A stretch of 58,976 nt of DNA from Spirochaetes bacterium RBG_16_49_21 (lineage in GTDB: Bacteria; Spirochaetota; UBA4802; UBA5550): the NCBI GenBank assembly GCA_001829495.1, contig MIBJ01000079.1, forward strand, positions 4,820 to 63,795, written 5' to 3'. The position numbers were made by a program, and so were the translations under genes. This document shows, in pieces, positions 1 to 9,010 of the stretch (positions are counted from its first letter, which is position 1; every line of letters starts with the position of its first letter). Under the pieces are notes generated by a model. It did not search any database, had not been told where the DNA came from, and saw nothing but the letters and a program-made list of their open reading frames with translations.

Positions 1-1088
1 TGCATGAATTTGCTCACCTCTGAGACGAAGCTCAGGATCAGATCCTTATCATGGAGCTTCTCCTCCCGCAGAATTGCGTCAAGGCAGATAAAGACCATGG
101 GCGGGCCGCAGTAGCCCATCTTCGACATACTGGTATACAGGGTGTCCAGGGGGATGCCGAGGCTTGCGCATTCTTCCATTACCAGGTCCGCTATATGCTT
201 CGAAGGAAGATTGACCTGGAAAAAGCGGAGATTCCGCAGATCAATCCGATATGTATCTATCATTCTCTTGAGCCCCTTGTAGAACACGGTGCCGTCCGGG
301 TCGTGGAAGTGGGTCCGGAGCTCTTCCTGGAACATTTGGGTCAGATGGTGGTAGCCCCTGTCGTACTCTTCACGGGGGTTCATCCAGTATGCCGGCCGTC
401 TGTTGAACATGGGAGACGGCTTTTTCCCTCCCACCGACTCCATATAGGCGTGCTCGACAAAAAGGCCTTTCTCATTTTTGTCGCATGACTCGAGGACCAG
501 TCCGCCAGCGCCGTCGCAGAGAAACCAGCGGAGGAACACGTTCTCCTTCTTGATGAGTTGCTGGTTATAGTACTCGGCGCACAGCTCCGAAGATGATACG
601 CTTGAGGAGAGAACCAGGGCGTTGCGGTATCTCCCGTTCCGGATAAGGTCGTACGCCACAAGGAGCGCCTTATAGGCGGAGGTGCAGTTTGCATGGAGCG
701 ACAGCTCCGCGCAATGCTCGATCCCCAGCGCCTCCTGTATGCGCACCGAGGGCGTGGGCATCTGATCCATGTGAGCGCTTCCGTACACGATAAGCTCAAT
801 ATCCGTGCTCTTCAGGCGAGCCATGTTTAGCGCCTGACGGGCGGCCTTTACCGCCATGGTGACGTTATCCTCGGTAAATTCGCGCGTATCAGGATCGATC
901 GCGTAAAAATAGCGCTCGATGCCGAGCATCTCCCTCATGAGCGGCTTGATCCGCTTCATCCACTTTATGACCTTGGGGGAAGCGTCCGTGATCTCGCCCA
1001 GGTACCGGTCGATCTCGTCAAAGGGAACAGGCTTGCCCGGCAGGAATGCTCCGGTGCCCGATACCCTCGCGCCCTTCTCGGAAGACAT
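1..1088 (-). CDS. 3-oxoacyl-ACP synthase III-like protein (3' end outside window)
   Basis: Reads for 362 codons from an ATG at 1088 and runs off the window edge, so the C-terminus is missing. The fold is recognisable as a thiolase-superfamily ketosynthase III: N-terminal VSGTGAFLPGKPVPFDE, and a nucleophile region LHANCTSAYKALL with the likely active-site Cys at residue 135. KAS III enzymes condense an acyl thioester with malonyl-ACP or transfer acyl groups. The usual HQAN motif is replaced by FQVNLPSKHI, and the GNTSAAS-type Asn motif by a MGYCGPPMVF stretch, so canonical decarboxylative chemistry is doubtful. An acyltransferase or HMG-CoA-synthase-like role is possible. It is the last gene in the window of a minus-strand operon with a thioesterase and two enoyl-CoA hydratases. 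Family assignment is fairly sure; substrate is unknown. Confidence 0.8.
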   Translation of the reverse strand, partial: MSSEKGARVSGTGAFLPGKPVPFDEIDRYLGEITDASPKVIKWMKRIKPLMREMLGIERYFYAIDPDTREFTEDNVTMAVKAARQALNMARLKSTDIELIVYGSAHMDQMPTPSVRIQEALGIEHCAELSLHANCTSAYKALLVAYDLIRNGRYRNALVLSSSVSSSELCAEYYNQQLIKKENVFLRWFLCDGAGGLVLESCDKNEKGLFVEHAYMESVGGKKPSPMFNRRPAYWMNPREEYDRGYHHLTQMFQEELRTHFHDPDGTVFYKGLKRMIDTYRIDLRNLRFFQVNLPSKHIADLVMEECASLGIPLDTLYTSMSKMGYCGPPMVFICLDAILREEKLHDKDLILSFVSEVSKFM

Positions 1089-1107
1089 TGCTCGGCCTCC
1101 TCTATAG

Positions 1108-1181
1108 TAACTATTCAGTTATCTCTCGCGAAGACGCAAAGTCGCAAAGAATATTGGGTGACTGCTGACGCTGAATAGTTA
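1108..1181. repeat. Short palindrome-ended intergenic repeat
   Basis: An 11-bp inverted repeat (TAACTATTCAG / CTGAATAGTTA, 1108-1118 and 1171-1181) encloses a tract beginning ctctcgcgaagacgcaaag at about 1122. The same tract recurs as paired arms at 35983-36087, and short pieces of it occur near 3031 and 3204. It is MITE- or REP-like and non-coding. Confidence 0.6.
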
Positions 1182-1185
1182 GCCT

Positions 1186-1847
1186 TTATAAAAATCTGCT
1201 GATATAGCTTTTAATGCCGTGCCGGTTATAATCGTCCCCGATGCTTTTAATCAGTTTAACCGCTGCGGCTACAACAGCCTTTTTGGGTACAATTGCATCA
1301 ATAATATTCCATTTCAAGGCCTCTTCGGCAGTGAAGCTTGCGCCGCTCAATATAAGCTCCAGGGCACGTGATCTGCCGGCGATCGCATTAATTTTCTGGA
1401 TTCCGCCGCAGCCGGGCATCAGCCCGAAGCCGGTTTCGGGCAGTCCCAGCACCGAGCCGCTCCCGCATATACGGCCGTGGCAAAAAAGCGCGAGCTCCAG
1501 GCCGGAGCCGAGGCACACGCCGCTGATTGCGGCTATCACTGGAATTCGCAGCTCTTCGAAAAAGATAAACGACCTGAGGTTTTCCAAAAATAGGGCTGAT
1601 TCTCCTCCGTCGCGGTTCGAGTCCTCTCTTCTAACAGGGCTGATCAGATCGTCCAGATCGGCGCCGGATGAGAAGTGCCTGCCGGTACCCCGCACGATTA
1701 TTCCGGACACACCGGATCGCGGGATATCCTGTCTGGTGAGCCTTCTCAGTTCAGAAAAAAAAAGCGGGTCATCCTGTTTGCGGGCGGATCGTTCAGGATC
1801 AGGTGCCCGATCGTGTCTTCTATTTTCCAGAGTATGGGGTCGCTCAT
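1186..1847 (-). pseudogene. Enoyl-CoA hydratase/isomerase, frameshifted
   Basis: Crotonase-fold gene split by one frameshift. The 5' part starts at ATG 1847 and reads MSDPILWKIEDTIGHLILND before hitting a stop about 33 codons in. The rest is open in another frame (ATG at 1710, 174 residues), with the CoA-binding GTGRHFSSGADLDD and the oxyanion-hole AAISGVCLGSGLELAL motifs. The frames join if the T9 tract (coding strand; A9 on the plus strand at 1755-1763) had one more T, giving the expected RFFFSELRRLTRQ linker. This may be a true mutation, a sequencing error in a homopolymer, or transcriptional slippage restoring the frame. It lies 10 bp downstream of a second enoyl-CoA hydratase gene with the same domain layout. 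Confidence 0.75.
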
Positions 1848-1857
1848 TTCGGTTATA

Positions 1858-2592
1858 TTATTTTCCGCTCAAATTTGCGGCAAGCATGCAGAACATCTTC
1901 GTCTCTTCTTTCATGGCTTCACGGGCGCTCAGCCTTCTTGCATTATTAAGCGCCCGTACCACGGATTTAATGACCTCTTTGGACCTGCCGGCAACCATTT
2001 TTTTCATTAACGTAAGGGAAAAATCGAACGCCTGCCGCGATCCAACCAGGTGATCCACCAGGCGCATGCCGAGCGCCCTTTCCGCGCTTACAATATCGCC
2101 TGAAAGGATCATCTGCATGGCGTTGCTGAAGCCGACCTTATCCGGCAGGCGCACGGTGCCCGCGAGCCCGGGGATCAGGCCATGGTTTATTTCGGGAAAA
2201 GCAAAAATAGAATTCCGGCCGCATACCCGTATATGGCAGGCAAGGGCTATCTCCAGACCGCCCCCGAAGCAGGCGCCCTGGATCGATGCGATCGTGGGTA
2301 TCTCGATATCGTCAATATAATTCAAAATCTTTTTGCCATTAGACATCTTTGAGAGCAGGAGCCTTCGGTCATGGCTTAACGTTTTAAGGCCGGCGAGATC
2401 AGCGCCTGCTGAGAAATGCTTTCCCTTTCCGGTGATGATGATTCCCTTTACATGCTCCTGAGCGGCCCACAGCTTAAATTTTGCCGGATCAAGAAAGTCC
2501 GGCTCTGCAAGGCGATTTTGCGGCGGGTTGTCGATGGTCAGAATGCCGATGGAGTCTTTGATCTCCCATGATGTGACTTTCGATCTTTCCAT
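1858..2592 (-). CDS. Enoyl-CoA hydratase/isomerase family protein
   Basis: 244 residues, a usual crotonase length. Visible motifs are GKGKHFSAGADLAGL (acyl-CoA pocket) and ASIQGACFGGGLEIAL (oxyanion hole). Position PEINHGLIPG carries the region that in hydratases supplies a catalytic Glu. Members hydrate, isomerise or decarboxylate acyl-CoA or acyl-ACP thioesters; two adjacent copies with a ketosynthase recall hydratase/decarboxylase pairs of beta-branching polyketide systems, but that is inference. The gene follows the thioesterase by 6 bp and precedes the frameshifted paralogue, so the four genes are probably co-transcribed. Confidence 0.85.
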   Translation of the reverse strand: MERSKVTSWEIKDSIGILTIDNPPQNRLAEPDFLDPAKFKLWAAQEHVKGIIITGKGKHFSAGADLAGLKTLSHDRRLLLSKMSNGKKILNYIDDIEIPTIASIQGACFGGGLEIALACHIRVCGRNSIFAFPEINHGLIPGLAGTVRLPDKVGFSNAMQMILSGDIVSAERALGMRLVDHLVGSRQAFDFSLTLMKKMVAGRSKEVIKSVVRALNNARRLSAREAMKEETKMFCMLAANLSGK

Positions 2593-2598
2593 AGGCGT

Positions 2599-2976
2599 CT
2601 ACTCAACGAATGAATCCGGAACGTCATGCGGGGTTCTCTCGCCGTCCACGAGCACGGTTTTTATTCTGGCTCTGGCTATGATTTCATCGGTAGTTGCATG
2701 CCGGATAACATGATGGAAAACCAGATAGGGAGCCTCCCTCTTTAGGCGCGTACGCACAACAAGCTCGTCGAATACCCGCGCTTCTTTGATGTAGCGTATC
2801 TCGACGCCCGCCACGACCAGAATCAGACTGTTGCGGAAAAAGTAATCGTAGAGATTTTTCTTTCTTAAGATTTGCCACTGAGCCTCTTCGCAGTAATTGA
2901 GGAAAACCGCGTTGTTGACATGCCCGAAGGAATCAAGCTCATATCCGCGCACGGTTATTCTGGATTCGTAAGTCAT
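2599..2976 (-). CDS. Acyl-CoA/acyl-ACP thioesterase, 4HBT hotdog family
   Basis: 125 residues, the size of a single-hotdog thioesterase. The signature DSFGHVNNAVFLNYCEEA (residues about 16-33) contains the Asp of the 4-hydroxybenzoyl-CoA thioesterase family, and IRYIKEARVFDEL matches the next strand. It is expected to hydrolyse an acyl thioester. It is the first gene of the minus-strand operon, divergent from the 3-hydroxyacyl-CoA dehydrogenase at 3342, and may release the product or an intermediate of the local acyl pathway. Confidence 0.85.
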   Translation of the reverse strand: MTYESRITVRGYELDSFGHVNNAVFLNYCEEAQWQILRKKNLYDYFFRNSLILVVAGVEIRYIKEARVFDELVVRTRLKREAPYLVFHHVIRHATTDEIIARARIKTVLVDGERTPHDVPDSFVE

Positions 2977-3060
2977 GGAGATGTTCTCTTTTATACATGC
3001 AAAAAAGTAATTAGTCAGCTGTTTAATAACTCTCGCAAAGCCGGTAAGAATCCCGTGTCG

Positions 3061-3203
3061 GACCTCACCCGCGCTCCGCGCACCCTCTCCCCCTTGAAGG
3101 CGGGGATGCGCATCCCCGCCTTCAAGGGGGAGAGGGTTTCCGCAGAATTAAGCTCATCCTGATTCCCCCCTCTCCAATTTGGAGAGGGGCTGGGGGTGAG
3201 GTC
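3061..3203. repeat. Nested palindromic intergenic repeat
   Basis: The outer 10-bp inverted repeat gacctcaccc / gggtgaggtc sits at 3061-3070 and 3194-3203. Inside is a perfect 54-bp palindrome (two 27-bp arms, no spacer, 3083-3136), followed by a second hairpin around ccctctccaatttggagagg. Short ctctcgcaaag / ctttgcgaga arms lie just outside (about 3031 and 3204). A second copy with the same outer arms is at 24664-24768. It fills the divergent gap 2977-3341, where no gene was seen. Confidence 0.8.
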
Positions 3204-3341
3204 TGTCTTTGCGAGAAATAACCGAAGTACCGTAAAAGCAATTATTCGATGGTGAAGATAGAAATCAACAAATTAATTTCTTAGGAACTAGTTATAAAAT
3301 TTTTTTATTGCATTAATAAACCCCTGATGGGGAAGCTTTGA

Positions 3342-4502
3342 ATGGTGCGCGATATGGATGAACCTGAAATTATTAAAATCGGAATAATCGGTAATGGGAA
3401 AATGGGCACGGATATATTTTATTATCTGGCTGATTTTAATTTCCATCTGACCTGGGTGTGCCGCTCCGAAGAAGGGAGAAAAAATTCTACAGATCCATTT
3501 GTGCGTAAGCTTTCCCGCAGGCGCCGCAGCGGCCTTGTTGACGGTGCGTTCGTATCGTACCGGATGATGAATACGAACATCACCACCCGCTTGTCTGAAT
3601 TATCGGATTCCGATATTGTCATTGAGGCCATCGGGGAGGATACGGATGCCAAGGCAAAATTGTTTGGCGAGCTTGATCCTCTGGTCAGAAAAGACACGGT
3701 CATTGCATCCAATTCATCTTCAATTAAACCGTCCTGCTTTATTAAAAATGTGGGCAGGCCTGAATACTATGCGGGCCTTCATTTTTTCTTTCCGGTCAAA
3801 TATAAAAATATTGTTGAAATAACAACCACGGATAGTACCGGTGAACGTGCAATAAACCGGATTAAAAAGTTTTTATCAATAATAGAAAGATTTTATATAA
3901 TCCTGCATGAGAGCGAAGGATTTATATTAAACAGAATTTTCCTGGATTTCCAGGCCCAGGCTTATCGGTATTACGCGGAAGGAGCGCTGGAGCCGGAAGA
4001 GATTGATGTTATTGTAAAAAAAGATATTTTTCCCCTCGGTGTATTCGAATTTATGGACAGCGTGGGTATTGACGTTATGTACCGGTCGGTGATCAACTAT
4101 ACCCGGGATCTGTCTGATAGAGAATTTTATAATCCCTTATTGCAAGGATTGCAAAGGTTGGTTCGGGAAAAGCGGCTGGGACGGAAAAGCGGGGCCGGAT
4201 TCTACGATTATCAGGATAACGCTTCTCATAAGGAAAGTAATTACCGCGATGATCTGCGCACCTCGGTTTCCTCATGCCTGATCTGTTTGTACATAAATTC
4301 AGCCTTCAAGGCCCTGGAAAAAAATATATGCTCCCGGGAAGATATGGAATATGCAATACGGGAATATATGGGAACCGAAAAGGGCCCATTCACACTTGCG
4401 GATGAGATCGGCGCCGGTAAGATACTGAAGGAATTGACCGGGCTTTATGAAAAAACGGGGTTTGATGCATTTAAGCCCTCTTGTATGCTTAAGCCTGTAT
4501 GA
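3342..4502 (+). CDS. 3-hydroxyacyl-CoA dehydrogenase, NAD-binding
   Basis: 386 residues. A Rossmann start IGIIGNGKMGTDIF (residues about 12-25) binds NAD(H). DIVIEAIGEDTDAK, ASNSSSI and AGLHFFFPVK (putative catalytic His with the following P) match the HCDH family, and GRKSGAGFYDY marks the end of the first C-terminal helical domain. A further C-terminal part of about 80 residues suggests a second, degenerate HCDH-C domain. It should interconvert 3-hydroxyacyl- and 3-oxoacyl-thioesters. An RBS-like GGGGAAG lies 6 bases before the ATG; Met5 is an alternative start. With the neighbouring hydratases, thioesterase and ketosynthase it would complete a beta-oxidation-like or reverse cycle. Confidence 0.85.
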   Translation: MVRDMDEPEIIKIGIIGNGKMGTDIFYYLADFNFHLTWVCRSEEGRKNSTDPFVRKLSRRRRSGLVDGAFVSYRMMNTNITTRLSELSDSDIVIEAIGEDTDAKAKLFGELDPLVRKDTVIASNSSSIKPSCFIKNVGRPEYYAGLHFFFPVKYKNIVEITTTDSTGERAINRIKKFLSIIERFYIILHESEGFILNRIFLDFQAQAYRYYAEGALEPEEIDVIVKKDIFPLGVFEFMDSVGIDVMYRSVINYTRDLSDREFYNPLLQGLQRLVREKRLGRKSGAGFYDYQDNASHKESNYRDDLRTSVSSCLICLYINSAFKALEKNICSREDMEYAIREYMGTEKGPFTLADEIGAGKILKELTGLYEKTGFDAFKPSCMLKPV

Positions 4503-4536
4503 GCCGCCGGGCAGCACCGCCTGAATAGGGAGTCGC

Positions 4537-5958
4537 ATGAGCAAGGTATTACTCATCAATACGAATATGGAAAAAAAACCCTATCCGGTACCGCCGCTCG
4601 GGATATGCCTCATCGCATCCGCGATCAGAAAAGATCATGAGGTGATGGTTTATGACGGCGCATTCGACCACGGGAAGGGCCTTGCCTGCCTGGTGTCGGA
4701 CTTCAGACCGGATTATATCGGCGTCACCATACGAAACATCGACGATATGGACATTCTCAACCCTACGAGCTATATCGAGCCGATCCTGCAAACATTCATA
4801 AAACCGGTTCGGGAAACAACTGATGCGCCCCTCATTCTGGGAGGCAGCGGCTTCAGCATATTCCCGGAATATTTCATGGATTATTACCGCGCCGATTACG
4901 GCGTGTCCGGCGAGGGGGAAGCGGTTTTTCCCGATCTGTTGCACTGCCTGGAGAACGGGAAAGACCCGTCCTGCGTGCCGGGTGTTTTTTCCCTCAAGAA
5001 AGCAGGGAGCGCTCCCACCAGGGCATTTGATCTGGTAAACCTCCCGTTCTCTGAAATCGACCTGAAGATTGATTACGGGCCCTATCGCGGACGCAGCTCC
5101 TATCCCATACAGACAAAGCGCGGCTGCTCGCACCGGTGTATTTATTGCACCTATAACTGCATCGAGGGATACCACTACCGTACCAGACTTCCGGCCCATA
5201 TCGCCGACGAGATAGAGCAGACCGCAGAAAGGCTTGGGCCCGTAACCTTTGAGTTCGTGGACTCCACCTTCAATGATCCGCCCGGTCATGCTGAAGCAAT
5301 CTGCCGGGAATTGGCTAAGAGGAGTTTGGGCCTGCGGCTCAGGACCATGGGGATCAACCCCTGCAATGCCTCGCCTGAGCTCTTTGAACTCATGCTTTCA
5401 TCCGGCTTTGCCCAGATAGACTGTACGCCGGACACGGCCTCGCCGGCGATGCTTTCGTCTTTGAGAAAAAATTTCACCCTGGCTGATCTTACAAAGACCG
5501 CCAGGCTTGTGCGCGAATTCGACATGCCGACCATGTGGTTCTTCATATTCGGCGGCCCGGGCGAGACTGAGGAAACGATCCGCGAATCCTTTGAATTCAT
5601 CGACTCGTGGGTGTCCGGGAAGGACATGGTGCACATGACCTGCGGCCTTCGGGTATATCCCGGCACGGATCTGCACCTCTCGGCGCTTAAGGAAAAGATC
5701 GTCCATCCCGGCGATCCGTTGACGGACGCGCGTTTTTATGTTTCAAAGGAGCTGGGCAGGGAAAAGCTCATTTCCCTGATCAATGAGGCGGCCCTGGCCA
5801 GGCCCAACTGCGTGCCCGTTACCGAAAGTACGCCCTCCCCGCAGATGATGAGCGATGCAGCCATGATGCGGGAGCAGATGCTCCTCACCGAGCCGATGTT
5901 CAGAAGCCTTCTCCGGCTCAGATACCGGATGTTCGGCAGAGAGATGCCATGCCAATAA
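4537..5958 (+). CDS. B12-binding-domain radical SAM protein
   Basis: 473 residues. The N-terminal ~150 residues look like a cobalamin-binding Rossmann-type domain (VPPLGICLIASAI, then GVSGEGEAVFPDLL); the usual DxHxxG motif is not clear. The radical SAM domain has the CX3CX2C cluster motif in KRGCSHRCIYCTYN, and later FIFGGPGETEETI. Enzymes of this class perform radical methylations, rearrangements or ring formation on unactivated carbons. It follows the dehydrogenase by 34 bp and probably belongs to the same pathway. Substrate cannot be inferred from sequence alone. Confidence 0.85.
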   Translation: MSKVLLINTNMEKKPYPVPPLGICLIASAIRKDHEVMVYDGAFDHGKGLACLVSDFRPDYIGVTIRNIDDMDILNPTSYIEPILQTFIKPVRETTDAPLILGGSGFSIFPEYFMDYYRADYGVSGEGEAVFPDLLHCLENGKDPSCVPGVFSLKKAGSAPTRAFDLVNLPFSEIDLKIDYGPYRGRSSYPIQTKRGCSHRCIYCTYNCIEGYHYRTRLPAHIADEIEQTAERLGPVTFEFVDSTFNDPPGHAEAICRELAKRSLGLRLRTMGINPCNASPELFELMLSSGFAQIDCTPDTASPAMLSSLRKNFTLADLTKTARLVREFDMPTMWFFIFGGPGETEETIRESFEFIDSWVSGKDMVHMTCGLRVYPGTDLHLSALKEKIVHPGDPLTDARFYVSKELGREKLISLINEAALARPNCVPVTESTPSPQMMSDAAMMREQMLLTEPMFRSLLRLRYRMFGREMPCQ

Positions 5959-6026
5959 TTAAATTGACAAATATAATGTTGCCACTGTAGGGTTTCATTT
6001 CCTATAAATTTTGCAAAGGACTGTCA

Positions 6027-7505
6027 ATGAAACAGAGAACCAAAATCGCAGCAGGGGTATGCATCCTGATTCTATGTCTCGTCATATCAGCAGTAAGCAA
6101 AGAAGCCGGCAAGCCTGACATCAGGCTGAGCACGGTTAAGATTATCAGAACGTTCATTGCTCCGGATTACAATCTGCCGTGGAAGATGAAGGATCCGCAG
6201 TCGAGCATGGGTTCCGGTTCGATAATCAAGGGCGGGAGGATATTGACGAACGCACACGTCGTTGCCGATTCAACCTACATCCAGATCAAAAAAGAAGATG
6301 ACCCGGAGATCTATGACGCCCAGATTGAATATATCGGCCATGACTGCGACCTGGCGCTGTTGAAGGTGAAGGACCGCCGGTTTTATGCCAATACGGCCGC
6401 GATCGATCTCGGCGGCATTCCCGAGCTCCGGTCAAAGGTCACGACCTACGGCTATCCGGTTGGCGGCAGCCGCATATCCATCACCGAAGGCGTCATCTCC
6501 AGAATCGAGATCGGGGAATACACCCATATGGGCAACGTATCGTTTCTCATGATACAGACCGACGCGGCCATCAATCCGGGGAACAGCGGAGGCCCGGTCG
6601 TTCAGAACGGCAGGATCGTCGGTGTGGCCTTTCAGGCCAGCGCGAATACCAACAATATCGGATTCATGGTACCCGTTCCCATTATCCGGCATTTTCTTGA
6701 GGACGTCAAAAACGGCAGATATGACGGATTTCCCTCGCTGGGCGCGTTTACCGACACCCTGGAAAACATCAGCTACCGGCGCTACCTCGGCATGAAGGAC
6801 GATCAGAGCGGAGTGCTGGTCTCTTTTGTAATACCCGGCAGCGGAGCGGATGCGCATTTGAAAGAGAGCGACGTTATACTCTCGATCGACGGGGTTCCGA
6901 TAGCGAATGACGGCTCCATCCAATTCGGGAACGGGAGGATTTTTTATTCATATCTGATCGATATAAAACAGGTAGGCGAAACTGTTTCCCTCACCGTATT
7001 CCGGAACAAGGCCAGGCGCGACATCAAGTTCATTCTCAAACCGGTCCCCTTCCGCGTATCCTGGTTCAATGAATATGAGACCCTGCCGCGCTACTATATC
7101 TTCGGCGGAATCATCTTCCAGGTGCTCTCCCGGAACTATCTTACGACCTGGGACAAATGGTGGTACAACGCGGACCGGCGGCTCCTCTACTACTATTCAT
7201 ACTATCTTACCGACGTGATCTTTCCCGAGCGGAAAGAGTTCGTCCTCATCAATCGGGTTCTTCCGGATGAGGCGAACACCTATATCTCGGATGTGCATGA
7301 CAAGATCGTGGATACCGTCAACGGCGTGAAGATCACCTCCCTGGACGATGTCGTCGCCGCCCTGGCCAGGCCCGCCGGCGGTTTTCATCTCATACACATA
7401 GACGGCACAAGCTATCCGCTTATATTGAAAGCCTCCCAGATTAACGAGGCGAATATAAGGATCAAGCAGAAATACGACATCCCCTCTCTCGCGCGGCTGA
7501 AATAA
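6027..7505 (+). CDS. Secreted trypsin-like (S1C/HtrA-type) serine protease with PDZ domain
   Basis: 492 residues with an N-terminal signal peptide or anchor (ILILCLVISAV, residues about 12-23). The catalytic triad is intact: His77 in LTNAHVVAD, Asp108 in GHDCDLALLKV, Ser187 in NPGNSGGPV. A PDZ-like segment follows (SGVLVSFVIPGSGAD, VILSIDGVPI, about 260-340), and a long C-terminal extension has its own PDZ-like end (DKIVDTVNGVKITSLDDVV). It should act in the periplasm on unfolded or specific proteins. The stop overlaps the next open frame by one base (TAATG), and the next protein is a paralogue without the triad. Confidence 0.88.
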   Translation: MKQRTKIAAGVCILILCLVISAVSKEAGKPDIRLSTVKIIRTFIAPDYNLPWKMKDPQSSMGSGSIIKGGRILTNAHVVADSTYIQIKKEDDPEIYDAQIEYIGHDCDLALLKVKDRRFYANTAAIDLGGIPELRSKVTTYGYPVGGSRISITEGVISRIEIGEYTHMGNVSFLMIQTDAAINPGNSGGPVVQNGRIVGVAFQASANTNNIGFMVPVPIIRHFLEDVKNGRYDGFPSLGAFTDTLENISYRRYLGMKDDQSGVLVSFVIPGSGADAHLKESDVILSIDGVPIANDGSIQFGNGRIFYSYLIDIKQVGETVSLTVFRNKARRDIKFILKPVPFRVSWFNEYETLPRYYIFGGIIFQVLSRNYLTTWDKWWYNADRRLLYYYSYYLTDVIFPERKEFVLINRVLPDEANTYISDVHDKIVDTVNGVKITSLDDVVAALARPAGGFHLIHIDGTSYPLILKASQINEANIRIKQKYDIPSLARLK

Positions 7506-7528
7506 TGGATGATAAAAGGAATAATCTC

Positions 7529-8998
7529 ATGAAAAAACTGAGTATATATATATGCGTGCTGCTCGCTTTGTTCGCATCATTGCCGGCAGCGGCTGCTCCC
7601 ATGGAGGAGCAGGTGGTCAATATTATCGTCACCTCTCAGAAATATGACTACAGCTCGCCATGGCAAAAGGGCGAAATAACCAGAGCCAACATCACCGGAT
7701 GCGTCATTGACGGCAACCGGATTGTAACATCAGCCTACGCGATCACGGACAACGTCCTCATCGAAGTCTTGAAGAAGGGAGAGCCCCGCAAATATTCCGC
7801 ACGGCTTCTGATCAGAGATTATCATTGCGGCCTCGCGGTTCTGACGGTTCCGGACGCGGAATTCTTCAACGGGTTGAAGCCGGTTGAATTTTCAGAGGGA
7901 GCCAGGCTGTTCGGCGAAACCGCCAGGGTTTACAAATGGGACGCCATGACGAATCTGAAGGAATATAGCGCCGAGTTGAACAAGTCGTCCATCAGATTTT
8001 ATGAGCCCGGCTGCGGGGTGCTTATGCATCAGTTCTCGACCGTAATGAACGAGGGGGGGAACGGCGAGCCGGTTTTTATAAACGGGAAGCTCGTGGGAAT
8101 AACGACCGGATTGAGCAGCGAGACAAAGACGCTGTATGCGCTCGCCTCGGACATGATACGGAGAATGCTGAAAGACCTTTCCAGCGGGGCTTATGAAGGA
8201 ATGCCCTTCTTCTGGATCAACAGCGTCGATATTCAGAACGACGTGAATCTGCGGGAATATTTCGGCATGGGAAGCGGCGACAGCGGAGTCATGGCCACCG
8301 ATGTTCCCTCGATATCAAGCGGCGGCGACGTGCTGAAAAAAAATGATATCATCCTTTCAATCAACGGGACCCCGATCGACGACAACGGCATGTACGACTC
8401 GGGCAGATACGGGAAGCTCTACTACTACGGGCTTATACATCTGGATAAGTTTGTCGGCGATGAGATAAGAATGAAGATATTGCGGGATAAAAAGAAGATC
8501 GATGTGCAGTTCAAGCTCAAACCGATTCCGGATAACTGCTGCGTTATTCCCCTGATATCCAATGACCGTCAGCCCCGTTATTATATCTTCGGCGGGCTTG
8601 TTCTTCAAGAATTGACGATCGGTTACCTGGAATCATTCGGTCCGGAATGGAAAAAGAAAGGCGAAAAGCGGATGCTCTACTACTATGATACGGTCAAATC
8701 CATGGCGGATGAAGGTGCGGACAAAAAAATCGTGATATTGAACAAGGTATTGCCCGACCCGGTGAACAAGGGATATCAGTATTACGGCAACCTGGTCCTT
8801 AAAAAGGTCAACGGCACCGCGGCCAGGGATATCGCGCACCTTAAAAAACTGGTGGATGATTCTCAAGGCAGGTTCGTCATGTTTGAATTCGCCGGGAACT
8901 CGTCCATCGTTCTGGACAAGAGATCCGCCCTGACGGGTGAAAAGGAGCTGCTCAAGAAGTATAATATAAGCTCGCCGTACAACGATTCCGATGAATGA
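7529..8998 (+). CDS. Catalytically dead HtrA-like paralogue (pseudoprotease)
   Basis: 489 residues from ATG 7529, chosen over the ATG at 7505 because AGGA lies 8 bases upstream and the signal peptide (KKLSIYICVLLALFASLPAAAA) then begins the protein. It aligns along its length with the preceding protease, including PDZ-like and C-terminal parts (RYYIFGGLVLQEL versus RYYIFGGIIFQVL). All three triad positions differ: His to Tyr (TSAYAITDN), Asp to Gly (YHCGLAVLTV), Ser to Asn (NEGGNGEPVF). A substrate-binding or regulatory partner of the active enzyme is the natural inference. The frame is intact and codon use looks normal, so it is unlikely to be a decaying gene. Confidence 0.85.
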   Translation: MKKLSIYICVLLALFASLPAAAAPMEEQVVNIIVTSQKYDYSSPWQKGEITRANITGCVIDGNRIVTSAYAITDNVLIEVLKKGEPRKYSARLLIRDYHCGLAVLTVPDAEFFNGLKPVEFSEGARLFGETARVYKWDAMTNLKEYSAELNKSSIRFYEPGCGVLMHQFSTVMNEGGNGEPVFINGKLVGITTGLSSETKTLYALASDMIRRMLKDLSSGAYEGMPFFWINSVDIQNDVNLREYFGMGSGDSGVMATDVPSISSGGDVLKKNDIILSINGTPIDDNGMYDSGRYGKLYYYGLIHLDKFVGDEIRMKILRDKKKIDVQFKLKPIPDNCCVIPLISNDRQPRYYIFGGLVLQELTIGYLESFGPEWKKKGEKRMLYYYDTVKSMADEGADKKIVILNKVLPDPVNKGYQYYGNLVLKKVNGTAARDIAHLKKLVDDSQGRFVMFEFAGNSSIVLDKRSALTGEKELLKKYNISSPYNDSDE

Positions 8999-9010
8999 CG
9001 GAACGGGCTC

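Noticed and set aside
1608..1630. tRNA T-arm-like ggttcgagtcc
   Set aside because: It lies inside the crotonase coding sequence and no acceptor or anticodon stem can be drawn around it.
3061..3203. CRISPR array
   Set aside because: The repeats are palindromic arms without regular spacers; no cas gene in the window.
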